Assembly (NCBI GenBank): GCA_004524445.1 | Contig: SDNP01000012.1 | Span: 16,145 to 80,144 of the forward strand | Direction of reading: 5' to 3' | From: Candidatus Thorarchaeota archaeon | GTDB taxonomy: Archaea > Asgardarchaeota > Thorarchaeia > Thorarchaeales > Thorarchaeaceae | Length of the DNA stretch: 64,000 bases | In this document: piece by piece, positions 10,211-21,400 of the stretch | Layout of the letters: each line of letters starts with the position of its first letter | Numbering within the stretch: the stretch's first letter is position 1 | Translations under genes and position numbers: made by a program | Notes under the pieces: generated by a model | Databases searched by the model: none | Seen by the model: only the letters and a program-made list of their open reading frames with translations | Told to the model about the DNA's origin: nothing

Positions 10211-13200
10211 AGGCCTATCAGATTGCATTGGCAGTTGTGTTATTTTGTGTGATTGTGGGATTGCAGAGCACTGCAGTTAATCCCACAACCCAAGGAGAGG
10301 TGTTTTCCATTCAGCATCCCCCTATGCAGCTGTCGCAATTGACTCCTTACGAAACTGCACTGGTATGGTCTAACACTACAGATGGCACGATTGTTGACAT
10401 TGTCGTTGGTAATTTTGATGGAGATGCTAATGCCGAGGTCACGATAGTCACTCAGAATGGAACGCTATTCATTCTTGATTCAGACGGGACTGAGATTGTT
10501 CAACTCACACTCAATGGTGTACCGAGGTCTCTTGATGTACTCACAGCTGATGGCGATGCCATCGATGAAATTGTCATAGGCACAAGCGACGGAATTGTGA
10601 TACTATCGGCAAATGGAACTGTGGTAGCCAATGTGACACTGAGTTCCTCTGTTGAAGTAGTGGCCTCTGCTGACCTGGATGGAGATGGAATACATGAGGT
10701 GATTGCCGGGTCCAGCAGTGGACGAGTCTACGCCTATGCGGTTAATTCATCTCAACTCTGGAATTACACATCCAGTGGAGCAATAACGGTGCTGCACACT
10801 GGGGATATAGATTTGGATGGTAAGGAGGAAGTACTCTCTGGAAGTAGCCTCGGTGCTGTGGCAATGTTGAATGAGAGTGGCGGGTTGGTCTTTTCAAAGA
10901 CAGCGTCGTCAGCAATACAAGTCGCCGCATTGGCTGACACCACTGGCACAGCAGAGTTGGAAGTGCTATACGGAGACGCATCTGGCAATATCCGTGAGTT
11001 CTGGAGAAATGGTACCCTCAGAATGTCACTGACCCTGCAGGATGCAATTTCCTCCCTGGAAGTAGGCGACCTCCTCTCGGGAGGTGTCAGGGAAATTGCA
11101 GTTGGTACGACAGGGAGTGAGCTGCGTGTCTATAACTCGTCATACCATCTGCAGTGGAACAAGACACTTGCGAATACGGTTTCTGCCATCTTATTCTCTG
11201 ATGTGGGAGGTCTTCCCAGTGATCAGCTCTTGGCAGGTGTAGATGGTGGTTCCATTCAAATCTTCAATGCGACGGGACGGTCTATCTCTCAGACGGATAT
11301 CACCGGTTTCTCAGGTGTGCTAGACGACGGTGACTTGGACAACAACGGGAGAATGGAGTTCATTGTGGGTACTGATACCGCCGAAGTAGCGGCATACGGC
11401 AAAGACCACGACAAAGATGGCTTGGCTGATGCCAGAGAGACCCTGATTGAGGGCACAGACCCTTCGAAGGCTGACACCGATGGCGATCGGCTAAGTGATG
11501 GGGAAGAGGTCTTGGAATATGGCACGGATCCGTTGAACCCAGATTCAGATGGTGATGGTCTAAACGACTTTGCAGAGGTAATCACGTATGGTACCGACCC
11601 GAACTCACCAGACTCAGACGGCGATGGCCTGACGGATTGGCAGGAAGTGTATCTGGGAACTGACCCGAACCTGGCTGATACCGACGGTGATGGCCTGACA
11701 GATTACGAGGAGAATAATGTCACGAAGACCTCACCCACCATGGCCGATTCAAACGGGAACGGTATCAACGATGCACAGGACGATAACGATGGTGACGGTC
11801 TGACCAACATACAGGAAGTTCGTATCACCCTAACCGATCCCAATGACGTGGACACCAACAACAACGGGATATCAGACTACTATGACGATGAGGATGGTGA
11901 TGGCCTGGCGAATTGGAAGGAAATTGAACTCGGAACAGGCGTCCATAATCCAGACAGCGACGGAGACGGCCTCCTTGATGGAGAAGAGGTGAAGACGTAC
12001 AAGACAGACCCACTCGATGAGGACACCGATGGAGATGGACTGACCGACTATGAAGAAGTCAAGATTGTTGGCTCAGACCCGACAAAGAGTGATACAGACG
12101 GGGATGGATTGAACGATTACGAGGAGTATGTAACCTATGGCACAAATGTGACCAACAGTGACACCGATGGAGATGGACTCACCGACTACGAAGAGATTAG
12201 AGTCTACAGCACCGACCCCTTAGTGGCTGACTCGGATGGTGACAACATCAGTGATGGTGACGAGGTTCTCATATACGAAACAGATCCGAACTCAGAAGAC
12301 ACAGACCTCGATCAGCTAAGCGATTATGACGAGATCTTCATCTACAACACGGACCCATTGTCGAGCGATACAGATTCAGATGGATTAGATGATTATGCAG
12401 AGGTCATGGTTTGGGGGACGGATCCCAACTCTGCTGATACAGATGATGACGGCATTTTAGACAAGGATGAAATTGATTTCTATCCTACTTTCAACGCGAC
12501 CAACGCATATACCTTCAATGATACCATCAACGACTACGAATGGGATACTGATGGGGATGGGCTGTGGAATGGTCACGAGTTCTACCTGACCAGAACAAAC
12601 CCGAATAGAACTGACTCAGATTTGGACGGGATTCCCGATGACCAAGAGGACTTGGACCTCGATGGATTGACCAACTATGAGGAGCTGTATATCTATGGAA
12701 CGCATCCGCGTCGGCCAGATACCGATGGAGATGGAGTGAAGGATGGAGACGAGGTTCTCATCCTTGGGACAGACCCACTTGATACCGATTCAAACGACAA
12801 TGGCGTCAGCGACTATGACGAGGACTTCGATGGAGATGGCCTAAGCAACGGTATCGAGCTCTACATCACAAATACTGATCCCCTCAACGCATATACCCAT
12901 GGTCCCAGTGAACCCCGCGACGATATGTACGACTCTGATGGCGACGGACTTCCCAACTGGTTTGGAGTCGAGATGACAGGCACAGACCCACTGTATGATG
13001 ATTCCAACGACAATGGTATTCTAGATGGCGATGAAGACCCCGATGGCGATGGCCTCTCAAACTACGAGGAATATCTAGCGGGAACAGACCCTCTCAACGA
13101 GGATACAGATTCAGATGGCCTGACTGACTATGAAGAAGTAATGTTAACGCTGACAGATCCTCTGGATCCAGATAGCGATGATGATGGAATAAACGATGCT

Positions 13201-16200
13201 GACGATGACCAGGACCATGACGGGCTCAGCAACATTGACGAGATTCGCGTGTATAACACATCACCAATACTCTGGGATACTGACGGGGACATGCTTAGCG
13301 ACGGACTTGAGATTGAAGTCGGTCTCGATCCCCTGAATAATGATACGGATGGAGATGGACTTCTGGACGGCTATCACGACCTCAATGGCAACGGTAGATG
13401 GGATCCCGGAGAGCCTGGCGAAGACATCAATGCAAATGGAGTTGTTGACCCTGGCGAAACAGACCCCAATAATCCGGACAGTGACGGAGATGGACTTCTC
13501 GACGGAGAAGAGATCAATCTGGGAACTGATCCGCTAGACCCTGATACTGATGAAGACGGACTCACCGATGGGGAAGAAGTTCACGAATACGGTACCAATC
13601 CGTTACTATCGGACTCAGATGGCGACGGTCTGGATGACTACATAGAAGTAGTAATCACAGGGACTGACCCTAATGATCCCACCACATATGGCTCAATCAA
13701 TGACTATGATTATGATTCTGATGGCGATGGTATCTCGAATGGCGATGAGATCTACGTCTATGGCACATCTCCAGGAGATGCTGATTCGGACAACGATAAC
13801 CTAGATGACTGGGCTGAGATTTTCGTGCATGGCTCAGACCCAAATAATCCCGATTCTGACGGTGATGGGTTGAACGATGGGGAAGAAGTTGAATTTGGAA
13901 CAGATCCCTTGAAACAAGATACTGATGGAGACGGGCTTGACGACTATGTCGAGATTATGGTGCTTGGGCTTAATGCCACACGTGTGGATACTTTCTACAA
14001 CGGCACCTCTGACTATGATCTTGACATGGATGGCGACGGGCTTAGCAATGGGCTTGAGATTTATGGATACGGAACAGACCCGATGAAGGCGGACACTGAT
14101 GGTGACGGGCTTAGTGACGGGTTTGAGGTATATGTAGCTGGAAGCTCGCCAACTGACAAAGACACTGACGACGATGGTATCAGCGACTACGACGAGTACT
14201 ATGTCTATGGTACAAATCCCAGAAGGGTGGATACAGATGGAGATGGCATCAGCGACTATGACGAGGTATATTTCTATCTCACGGACCCGACACATTGGGA
14301 TTCCGATGGAGATGGACTCTCTGACTATGATGAAGTGTTTGAGTATGAAACAGATCCCAACTCCGCTGATACAGATGGTGATGGAATCTCAGACAAGAAG
14401 GAGCTGGAACTGGGGACTGACCCAAATCTCGCAGACACCGATGGAGACGGACTTACCGACTATGAAGAATGGAAGATATACGGAACTGACCCGCTGGAAG
14501 CTGATTCCGATGGAGATGGACTAAACGACAAGGAAGAGATAGAACTAGGAACCGACCCAAACAATGCTGACTCTGATTTTGACTCGTTAAGCGATGGAGA
14601 TGAAGTCAACCTTTACGGAACAAACCCTCTGGATGCTGATACGGATGGAGACAATCTGGCAGATGCAGACGAGATATGGAACAGCCACACGGACCCAACT
14701 AATCCTGACACTGATGGAGACGGGATTACTGATGACCTTGAAGACATAGACGGTGATGGAATAAACAACTTTGACGAGATATACCTCTACGGAACCAACT
14801 GCACCCTCATCGATACCGATGGGGACGGATTGTCGGACTATTACGAGATCTTCGTGAGTGGAACTTCTCCAGTCAATGCTGATACGGACGGGGATGGCAT
14901 TCCAGACTGGGAGGAGCTCTTCTACTACTTCAGCGATCCGCTCAGAGTGGATTCAGACGGGGACGGACTCACAGACTACGAAGAGGCCTTTGTCTACTAC
15001 ACTGCACTCAACAGCACCGATACCGACGGCGATGGGCTCAGTGACTACGATGAAATCAAGGTCTTCGAAACCGACCCGTTGAACCCGGACACGGACGGAG
15101 ACGGACTCACAGATTACGAGGAGCTGAATACCTACAACACCGATCCTCTGAGGGCAGACACGGACGGAGACGGGCTGACCGACGCACAGGAAGTCGCCAT
15201 CGGGACGAACCCCCGACTGCAAGACACCGATGGAGATGGACTCACCGATTTTGAAGAGAATAACGTGACTCTGACTGACCCCCTCAAATTCAGCACTCAG
15301 GACAACGGAGTTTCGGATGCAGACTGGGATATGGACAATGATATGCTTACTAACATACATGAGCTGAGACTGACCAAGACTGACCCCCGAAACAATGACA
15401 CGAATGGCAATGGCATCATAGATGGTTTAGACGACGAAGACAGAGACCTGTTGACCAACTATGAGGAATGTGTCTTAACGGAGACCGATCCCCGAAACAA
15501 GGATACAAATGGAAACGGAATCAGCGACTACAACGATGATGAAGACGGAGATGGCCTTAGCAACGGAGATGAAATCAACATCTATAGTACGGATCCATTA
15601 TTGAAAGACACAGATGGGGATGCGGTAAATGACTATGATGAAGTCATGGAATACCATACCGACCCCTTAAACGCCGACTCTGACGGCGACGGACTGGACG
15701 ACGGAGTTGAGATTTTCGACTATGGTACGAACGCTCTCTCCAATGACACGGACTCCGATCTGCTGTCGGACTACGAGGAGATCTTCCTGACCGACACCGA
15801 CCCAACCACAAACATGACTTACCCGGGAATACTCGACTCGGAATACGACTCTGATGGCGACGGGCTCTCCAACTTAGATGAGCTGCGAGTCTATGGCACC
15901 AATCCCCTCGACCCAGACTCTGATAACGACGATCTGCTTGATGGCCATGAGGTTGAGATTGGGACCTCTCCAACAGACCCAGACTCCGACTCTGATGGTC
16001 TCCTAGATGGTCACGAAGTCCTCGTTCTGGGAACCGACCCGCTCGATCCCGATAGCGATGGAGATGGAGTGACGGATTACGATGAAGTCATGGTCTACAT
16101 GACCAACCCCACCTCAGCAGATACAGACGGAGATTGGCTGACAGACTATGATGAAATCTTCATATACGAAACCGACCCGCTCGATCCCGATAGCGATGGA

Positions 16201-16962
16201 GACGGAGTGACGGATTACGATGAAGTCATCACCCACGGAACCGATCCGTTCTCAGCTGACACTGACGGCGATGGGTTAGATGACTATTTCGAGATTATGA
16301 ACATTGGTTTATTTGGATTATCGCCAACAAATAACGATACAGATTCTGATGGTCTTGATGATTATGAAGAAGTAATGATTTACCACACCCGTGCCGATAA
16401 TCCGGACACGGATGGCGATGGATTGACCGACTATGAGGAGGTCGTCATCTATGGAACCGACCCCCTTGACCCTGATACGGATGGAGATGGCTTCATCGAC
16501 TCACAGGATTTTGACCCCAAAATCCATTGGATAGTACCTATCGCATTGCTGCTACTGATAGTAGGGGTCATTGGTGCGGTATTCCGGAAGATTCGCGAAG
16601 AGCAGGAGACAAAGCGCCCCATTACACGCGCGGAACCAGCAAGTCCCGGACTGGAGCCAGGTATGGACGTTGAAGTTGATTATAAGATTCGAGAGGGAAG
16701 AGTGGTCTTTGGTGTAGCCATACGGAATGGCTCTGAACATCTGATGCGCAATGTGCAGGTGATTCTGGGTGTTCCAGACCTCACAGACACCATAAAGAGC
16801 AAGCATGTGGGCACAGTTGATGCGGGAGGCTTCAATGTAGTAGAGGTGGAATTTGAGCTGCAGCCGGGTGCGGAGGGAGAGCTAGTTGGCATGGTTGAGT
16901 ACGACACCGAAGATGGAGAGCACAGAGTGGTGAATCTCAGACCGGTACGGATTGTTGCCTGA
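10207..16962 (+). CDS. Giant surface-anchored protein: N-terminal FG-GAP/VCBS-like beta-propeller, about 66 DxDxDG thrombospondin-3-like repeats, TM helix, cytosolic beta-rich tail
   Basis: 2251 aa; signal peptide; propeller-type repeats (ADLDGDGIHEVIAGSSSGRVYAY); repeats of type DTDGDGLTDYEEVxxYGTDPLxA; TM IVPIALLLLIVGVIGAVF; start overlaps the stop of the preceding ATPase gene. Confidence 0.9.
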   Translation: MKAYQIALAVVLFCVIVGLQSTAVNPTTQGEVFSIQHPPMQLSQLTPYETALVWSNTTDGTIVDIVVGNFDGDANAEVTIVTQNGTLFILDSDGTEIVQLTLNGVPRSLDVLTADGDAIDEIVIGTSDGIVILSANGTVVANVTLSSSVEVVASADLDGDGIHEVIAGSSSGRVYAYAVNSSQLWNYTSSGAITVLHTGDIDLDGKEEVLSGSSLGAVAMLNESGGLVFSKTASSAIQVAALADTTGTAELEVLYGDASGNIREFWRNGTLRMSLTLQDAISSLEVGDLLSGGVREIAVGTTGSELRVYNSSYHLQWNKTLANTVSAILFSDVGGLPSDQLLAGVDGGSIQIFNATGRSISQTDITGFSGVLDDGDLDNNGRMEFIVGTDTAEVAAYGKDHDKDGLADARETLIEGTDPSKADTDGDRLSDGEEVLEYGTDPLNPDSDGDGLNDFAEVITYGTDPNSPDSDGDGLTDWQEVYLGTDPNLADTDGDGLTDYEENNVTKTSPTMADSNGNGINDAQDDNDGDGLTNIQEVRITLTDPNDVDTNNNGISDYYDDEDGDGLANWKEIELGTGVHNPDSDGDGLLDGEEVKTYKTDPLDEDTDGDGLTDYEEVKIVGSDPTKSDTDGDGLNDYEEYVTYGTNVTNSDTDGDGLTDYEEIRVYSTDPLVADSDGDNISDGDEVLIYETDPNSEDTDLDQLSDYDEIFIYNTDPLSSDTDSDGLDDYAEVMVWGTDPNSADTDDDGILDKDEIDFYPTFNATNAYTFNDTINDYEWDTDGDGLWNGHEFYLTRTNPNRTDSDLDGIPDDQEDLDLDGLTNYEELYIYGTHPRRPDTDGDGVKDGDEVLILGTDPLDTDSNDNGVSDYDEDFDGDGLSNGIELYITNTDPLNAYTHGPSEPRDDMYDSDGDGLPNWFGVEMTGTDPLYDDSNDNGILDGDEDPDGDGLSNYEEYLAGTDPLNEDTDSDGLTDYEEVMLTLTDPLDPDSDDDGINDADDDQDHDGLSNIDEIRVYNTSPILWDTDGDMLSDGLEIEVGLDPLNNDTDGDGLLDGYHDLNGNGRWDPGEPGEDINANGVVDPGETDPNNPDSDGDGLLDGEEINLGTDPLDPDTDEDGLTDGEEVHEYGTNPLLSDSDGDGLDDYIEVVITGTDPNDPTTYGSINDYDYDSDGDGISNGDEIYVYGTSPGDADSDNDNLDDWAEIFVHGSDPNNPDSDGDGLNDGEEVEFGTDPLKQDTDGDGLDDYVEIMVLGLNATRVDTFYNGTSDYDLDMDGDGLSNGLEIYGYGTDPMKADTDGDGLSDGFEVYVAGSSPTDKDTDDDGISDYDEYYVYGTNPRRVDTDGDGISDYDEVYFYLTDPTHWDSDGDGLSDYDEVFEYETDPNSADTDGDGISDKKELELGTDPNLADTDGDGLTDYEEWKIYGTDPLEADSDGDGLNDKEEIELGTDPNNADSDFDSLSDGDEVNLYGTNPLDADTDGDNLADADEIWNSHTDPTNPDTDGDGITDDLEDIDGDGINNFDEIYLYGTNCTLIDTDGDGLSDYYEIFVSGTSPVNADTDGDGIPDWEELFYYFSDPLRVDSDGDGLTDYEEAFVYYTALNSTDTDGDGLSDYDEIKVFETDPLNPDTDGDGLTDYEELNTYNTDPLRADTDGDGLTDAQEVAIGTNPRLQDTDGDGLTDFEENNVTLTDPLKFSTQDNGVSDADWDMDNDMLTNIHELRLTKTDPRNNDTNGNGIIDGLDDEDRDLLTNYEECVLTETDPRNKDTNGNGISDYNDDEDGDGLSNGDEINIYSTDPLLKDTDGDAVNDYDEVMEYHTDPLNADSDGDGLDDGVEIFDYGTNALSNDTDSDLLSDYEEIFLTDTDPTTNMTYPGILDSEYDSDGDGLSNLDELRVYGTNPLDPDSDNDDLLDGHEVEIGTSPTDPDSDSDGLLDGHEVLVLGTDPLDPDSDGDGVTDYDEVMVYMTNPTSADTDGDWLTDYDEIFIYETDPLDPDSDGDGVTDYDEVITHGTDPFSADTDGDGLDDYFEIMNIGLFGLSPTNNDTDSDGLDDYEEVMIYHTRADNPDTDGDGLTDYEEVVIYGTDPLDPDTDGDGFIDSQDFDPKIHWIVPIALLLLIVGVIGAVFRKIREEQETKRPITRAEPASPGLEPGMDVEVDYKIREGRVVFGVAIRNGSEHLMRNVQVILGVPDLTDTIKSKHVGTVDAGGFNVVEVEFELQPGAEGELVGMVEYDTEDGEHRVVNLRPVRIVA
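11404..16518 (+). repeat. Protein-coding tandem repeat array, about 66 units of 22-23 aa with interspersed units of about 34-36 aa
   Basis: Counted by eye from the supplied translation using D[ST][DN]xDx start points. Confidence 0.9.
16032..16229 (+). repeat. 60-bp near-identical direct repeat pair (16032-16091 and 16170-16229, one mismatch, 138-bp offset)
   Basis: aaccgacccgctcgatcccgatagcgatggaga(t/c)ggagtgacggattacgatgaagtcat in both copies. Confidence 0.9.
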
Positions 16963-17134
16963 AGACCAGCTAACTCGACATCCTTCGAAAAAGCATGGAA
17001 ACTGCATTATATTTGACTATCTTTTTCGTAAAGCGGATAATCAAAAGGTATAATACTGATTTCTAGTAAATTTATCCGCGAATCCGTTTGTCAACCATCG
17101 GGATTGTAGGGCAACCAAAGGAAATGTTCGCGGG

Positions 17135-18418
17135 ATGAATCGGGAAGAAATGCTGAGCTCAATCATGAACATCCTAAGCGGGATGAAAATCGATTCAGAG
17201 GTTGAGCCAGAGAGAATACGACCGCCTCTAGTACATTCTAGAAAACGACGGGATCTGAAGACGCTGGAGGATGAGCTCCGTTTGACCATGGATGAGCTCG
17301 AACAGACGTCGTCTCTGGGTATCCTCCTCGGCCGATTGGCGAACCTACATCTTCAGGAGGGGGACTTCTCCTCAGCAATCCTGCTTTATGAACGGGGACT
17401 ACGAATCGAACCAAAACAACCCGAAGCGTGGACAAATCTAGGCTTGGCAAAGATACTCTCAAACAACTCAGATACTGCAATTGGCTGTCTTGATACTGCC
17501 CTTGAGCTGGATTCGACTAATTCGAGAGCGATCTGTTTCAAGGGCCTTGCCCATCTGAAACAAGGTTCTGTTGCTGAGGCTAAGAGAGTCTTCAGCGACA
17601 TTGTAGACTATCAACCCAAATGCGAACGCGCACTGATTGGTCTGGGTCTGTGCCACAAGAAGAAAGGCGAACTGGATAAAGCAATCTCATGGTTCATGAA
17701 GGCCGACATGGAAAATAGTGGGAGTCTTGCAGCAGAATTGGAGTTGGGGAAGTTATACTTGGAACAGAAGCAATACAGGAAAGCTGAGGAGGCATTTCAC
17801 GAGGCTGTGAAAATCGATGGGGGCAACCCAACAGCAATTGTGGGGCTGGGCGACGCCCAATTTGGGAAACAAAAATACAACGAGGCATTATACTTCTACA
17901 ACAAGGCACTGACAGCAGTAAAGGGAGACCCCGAGCTCTGGGTCAAGAAAGGCAACGCTCACAAGATGAATCGTTCGTATGAAGAAGCTGCTGAGGCATA
18001 TCAAAAGGCAATACAGGCAAATCGTGAATATATCCCGGCGTGGATAAAAGCCGCACAGGTTTATGTTTTGATGAAGGATGCAGATACCGCCCTGGAGTTC
18101 TTTAAGACAGCAATATCGCTTGCCCCAGAGAACGCGGATGTCGTCCATCAACGGGGACTCGTGAATCTCTCAATCGGGAATCTGAATGCGGCATTGGCAG
18201 ACTTCGACAAAGCTTTTTCGGTCGATGCGAGTAATCCGGAACATCTATACTACAGAGCTGGCATCTTGGAGAAACTTGAAAGGTATGATGAAGCACTGAG
18301 AACATGGCAAATTGCCAGAGATCTGTATGAAGATATCGAGAATACCACTCGAGAAGCAGAATGCAATGCAAAGATGAAACGTCTGAAGCGTCTCCATGAT
18401 TTAGAGGAGTACGAGTGA
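17135..18418 (+). CDS. Tetratricopeptide repeat protein
   Basis: Repeated TPR signature (AWTNLGLAKI…, …AYQKAIQANREYIPAWIKAAQVY…). Confidence 0.85.
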   Translation: MNREEMLSSIMNILSGMKIDSEVEPERIRPPLVHSRKRRDLKTLEDELRLTMDELEQTSSLGILLGRLANLHLQEGDFSSAILLYERGLRIEPKQPEAWTNLGLAKILSNNSDTAIGCLDTALELDSTNSRAICFKGLAHLKQGSVAEAKRVFSDIVDYQPKCERALIGLGLCHKKKGELDKAISWFMKADMENSGSLAAELELGKLYLEQKQYRKAEEAFHEAVKIDGGNPTAIVGLGDAQFGKQKYNEALYFYNKALTAVKGDPELWVKKGNAHKMNRSYEEAAEAYQKAIQANREYIPAWIKAAQVYVLMKDADTALEFFKTAISLAPENADVVHQRGLVNLSIGNLNAALADFDKAFSVDASNPEHLYYRAGILEKLERYDEALRTWQIARDLYEDIENTTREAECNAKMKRLKRLHDLEEYE

Positions 18419-18430
18419 GCGAGTATTATT

Positions 18431-21400
18431 CTACTTGAAGATAAGAGCAGACAGATTCTTCAACGTCTTTACTTCATCACAGCTACTTGAGAGGACAATA
18501 TACCCTTGTAGACTCGTACTCTCACCTGGATACAATTCTCGTTCATCAGAGAGATCGAACATCTGAGCTTTATCACTAAGTGTGGCAAAGGACAAGGTCT
18601 CTCTGTGCTTCGCAGTGGAGATCAGGCCAATAGGCTGGGGGGAGTTTGGAATGCAAATCCATCCTTCTTGAGCTGAAGACTGAACTGACAGATGTTGACC
18701 GGTGGGCTCTATTAGCTGCTCTTTGCCATTGAAGGTTGTGAGGACATTGGATAACGGCATTCCATTCTGCTTTAGCGCACCACGGAAGCCAAAAGTGAAA
18801 CGTGCCCATTTTTTGCTTTTATTTTCCGCTTTGACAGAGAAATGTAGCAGAGGTGTTCCCGGGAGGACAAGATACCGAAGTCGCCAGACGAAATCTTTGA
18901 GCCCCGGGCAATGTTTTAGGCTTGAAGTCATCTCATAACCAGTCCATGGGGATAATTCTATCTGCGTCGCTTTCCAGGATTCCTTCGGAAGAGCTGATTC
19001 CCAGTCCCATATACCTTCAGCTTGAATAATGGGAGAGATTCCGGAGTGGAAACGGGCCCACCAGACAAAGGGCTTTGCCTTCGGGAAAGTATCATAGAGG
19101 ACACTTTCTTCACTTCCTTTGGATATGCGAAGAAGTCCGCCGCAGTAGTCAGGAGACACAGCAATGCTTAATGGTTTGGTCAGCAATTGGTGGAGTTTCT
19201 TGCCTTGCGCTTGACCAATTTCAACATCCACTCCCTGAGGAGAATCGTACGCGATTGCAGCAAATGGAATCCTAGCAATTCGATTCTGAAAGCGGAGAGT
19301 AATCTCGCCACCTTCTCGTAGCCAAGAAGCATCGGAAGAGGCGTGGAGCCTGAGTAGTACCCGGTAGGGCGAGTTAATTCCCAGTGAATCAGAGCGGAAT
19401 TCGAATGTATCCTGATTATCCAAAGTTATGCCGTTGGGAAAATCCATTCTCCCTTGTACTGCCACAGGAGTTTCATTAATTACCCGAATTTCAAATTCGA
19501 TATCATTGACATTGTTCCGCCTCAGGAGAAGGGAGGATTCTGAGTGAAGCCCCCTTACATTGCCGGGAGAAATGAAACCAACCTGCAAATCAGATTGAAT
19601 TTCTTGCGGGTGGCCTGGCATCCTTCTGTTATTGAGGTTAGCCGATAGGTTCCTAATTTTAATCCATTCTCCATCTCCAATATAGAATCTAAGGAGTCGC
19701 TTCTCAATGGTTTCGCTCGGAGCTATGTTAGGCAATCCGTACTCAAAATACGGTAATCCGCGTCGTCGAAGCCTAATCTCTCTCAGGTCTTCTCCTATGT
19801 CCCAAAGATAGCCAAGCAACACCTTATCATCATACATCGAAACTGCAGCCCATTGTTCATGGTATTCTTTGGGTTTTCTAGGTAGTTGCTCATTTCCACT
19901 CCATTCAGCAGAAGAGAGATGGTATATCTTACCCCTAAGGGGAACGTAAAGTTTCTGACCATTGAAATCCGCCCAACCCGCGATTCTTACGCCCAAATTA
20001 TCTAGAACTTCTTGACCGTTGTTAGTCATCTCGATAGAGGTTTCCAAGTACTCCTGTCCAGGAAACACCTTGAAGCAAATGTCAAGTTTGCATCCCGGGG
20101 TTTCAGTTGACTCTCCCTGAAGGCGAACTTCAGCGTAATCATTGGTGTTGTGAATTTGTATGTCAAACCTCTTTCGGTCCCATTCAGAACCACCACTCGG
20201 AAATGGATAACCCAATGCCGGCAAGAAACCCCAAAGGGAAAGTGTCCGATTAGTCTGTTTGTGCCAAATTTTGCGCAATGCCATAGGTGGCTGGTCATTA
20301 ATTCCTATTCTGAAGCTGAAGGTCTCCAATATTAGAAGCCCATGTGGACTTCTGTAGGCAACAGCCCCGCTTGGGCTAATAGTTGGAATTGGGATTCGCT
20401 GCCGGCTTAGCCAGGATTCTTGGCCACTCTGCTCTACTTTCAGATCTAACTCTAACACGCTGACATCGGATTCATCTGAATCTGGTGCATTTAATTCTAT
20501 GAGAATCTCTGTGCTTTCACCAGCTTCCAAATAGAACCGTTCTCTTGTGGGATCTATAATGGTGTCTTCACTTGGAATAATCTCTGCAGTACCACTGAGT
20601 TGGAGCTCAGCATTGCTGGACAATATTACACCTATCTGTTTCTTCTCACCTGGTGAAAGGGCGAGAAAAGGAGGATTTGTGGTCACGCTAATTAACTCGG
20701 TGGGAATCAGACCACTGTAGAGCAAGATTTTTTCTCCACCGAATTCGAGAGCAAACTCGGCCTGCGTTCTTACTTTAATGTCCGGGTCCTTATCTCGATC
20801 CAATGGCTCAGCGGCTTTATCGATGGAGAAGAAACCAGGTAACTCGACCGTTTCATTTGGGTTCAATATCCCTGTATCCTCATCTTTCAGCTTGATGTGA
20901 AAATAGTCGGAGGAGGAAATAGTAAGCTGATATGGCAGTGGTCCTTCAGTGCCATTCTTGAGCCTAATCGAGAATGGAACTTCACCGTATCCGATGTATC
21001 CAATGTGCCTCTTGGGTTTGATTTCAGCCGCTATAGTTTGACCATCGAGAGTCCGAGAGAAACCGCACATGCCCTTTGCCTCGCGGTCAATTACCACATC
21101 AAGTGTATCGCCATTACCTGCAAAATGATACTTGAACACCCCAATGCTGTCCTCCTGAACAGTGTCGGGTTCCTGCGTGATATCACGCTCAAGAGAGTTA
21201 TACCAGTTATGGCGCTTGAAGAATTCCGAGAAAATCTCTGCATTCAGGATTCCTGGAATATGTGATTCCATGAGGACGCTGGTTTCTGGAACCCAGTTGT
21301 ACCCAACGCGTTTGTAAAGCGGCACAGCTTTCAGATTCCCACCCCACGTATGCAAGTCCACGCGGCGCTTGCCTGCTCTTGCAGAGGTTTCTGCCGCTTC

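Noticed and set aside
13834-14295. 153-aa minus-strand ORF inside the giant repeat gene
   Set aside because: Reverse-complement of the repeat array gives a long open frame by composition; Val/Ile-rich periodic translation mirrors the repeats, no independent start signal.
11404-16518. CRISPR or non-coding satellite array
   Set aside because: Periodicity is a codon-level protein repeat in one continuous frame; nucleotide units diverge and there are no uniform repeats with unique spacers.
1962-16962. Lantibiotic-type or RTX type I secretion operon
   Set aside because: No small precursor peptide, modification enzyme, membrane-fusion protein or GGxGxD RTX nonapeptides; repeats are of TSP3-like type and the permease is ABC-2.
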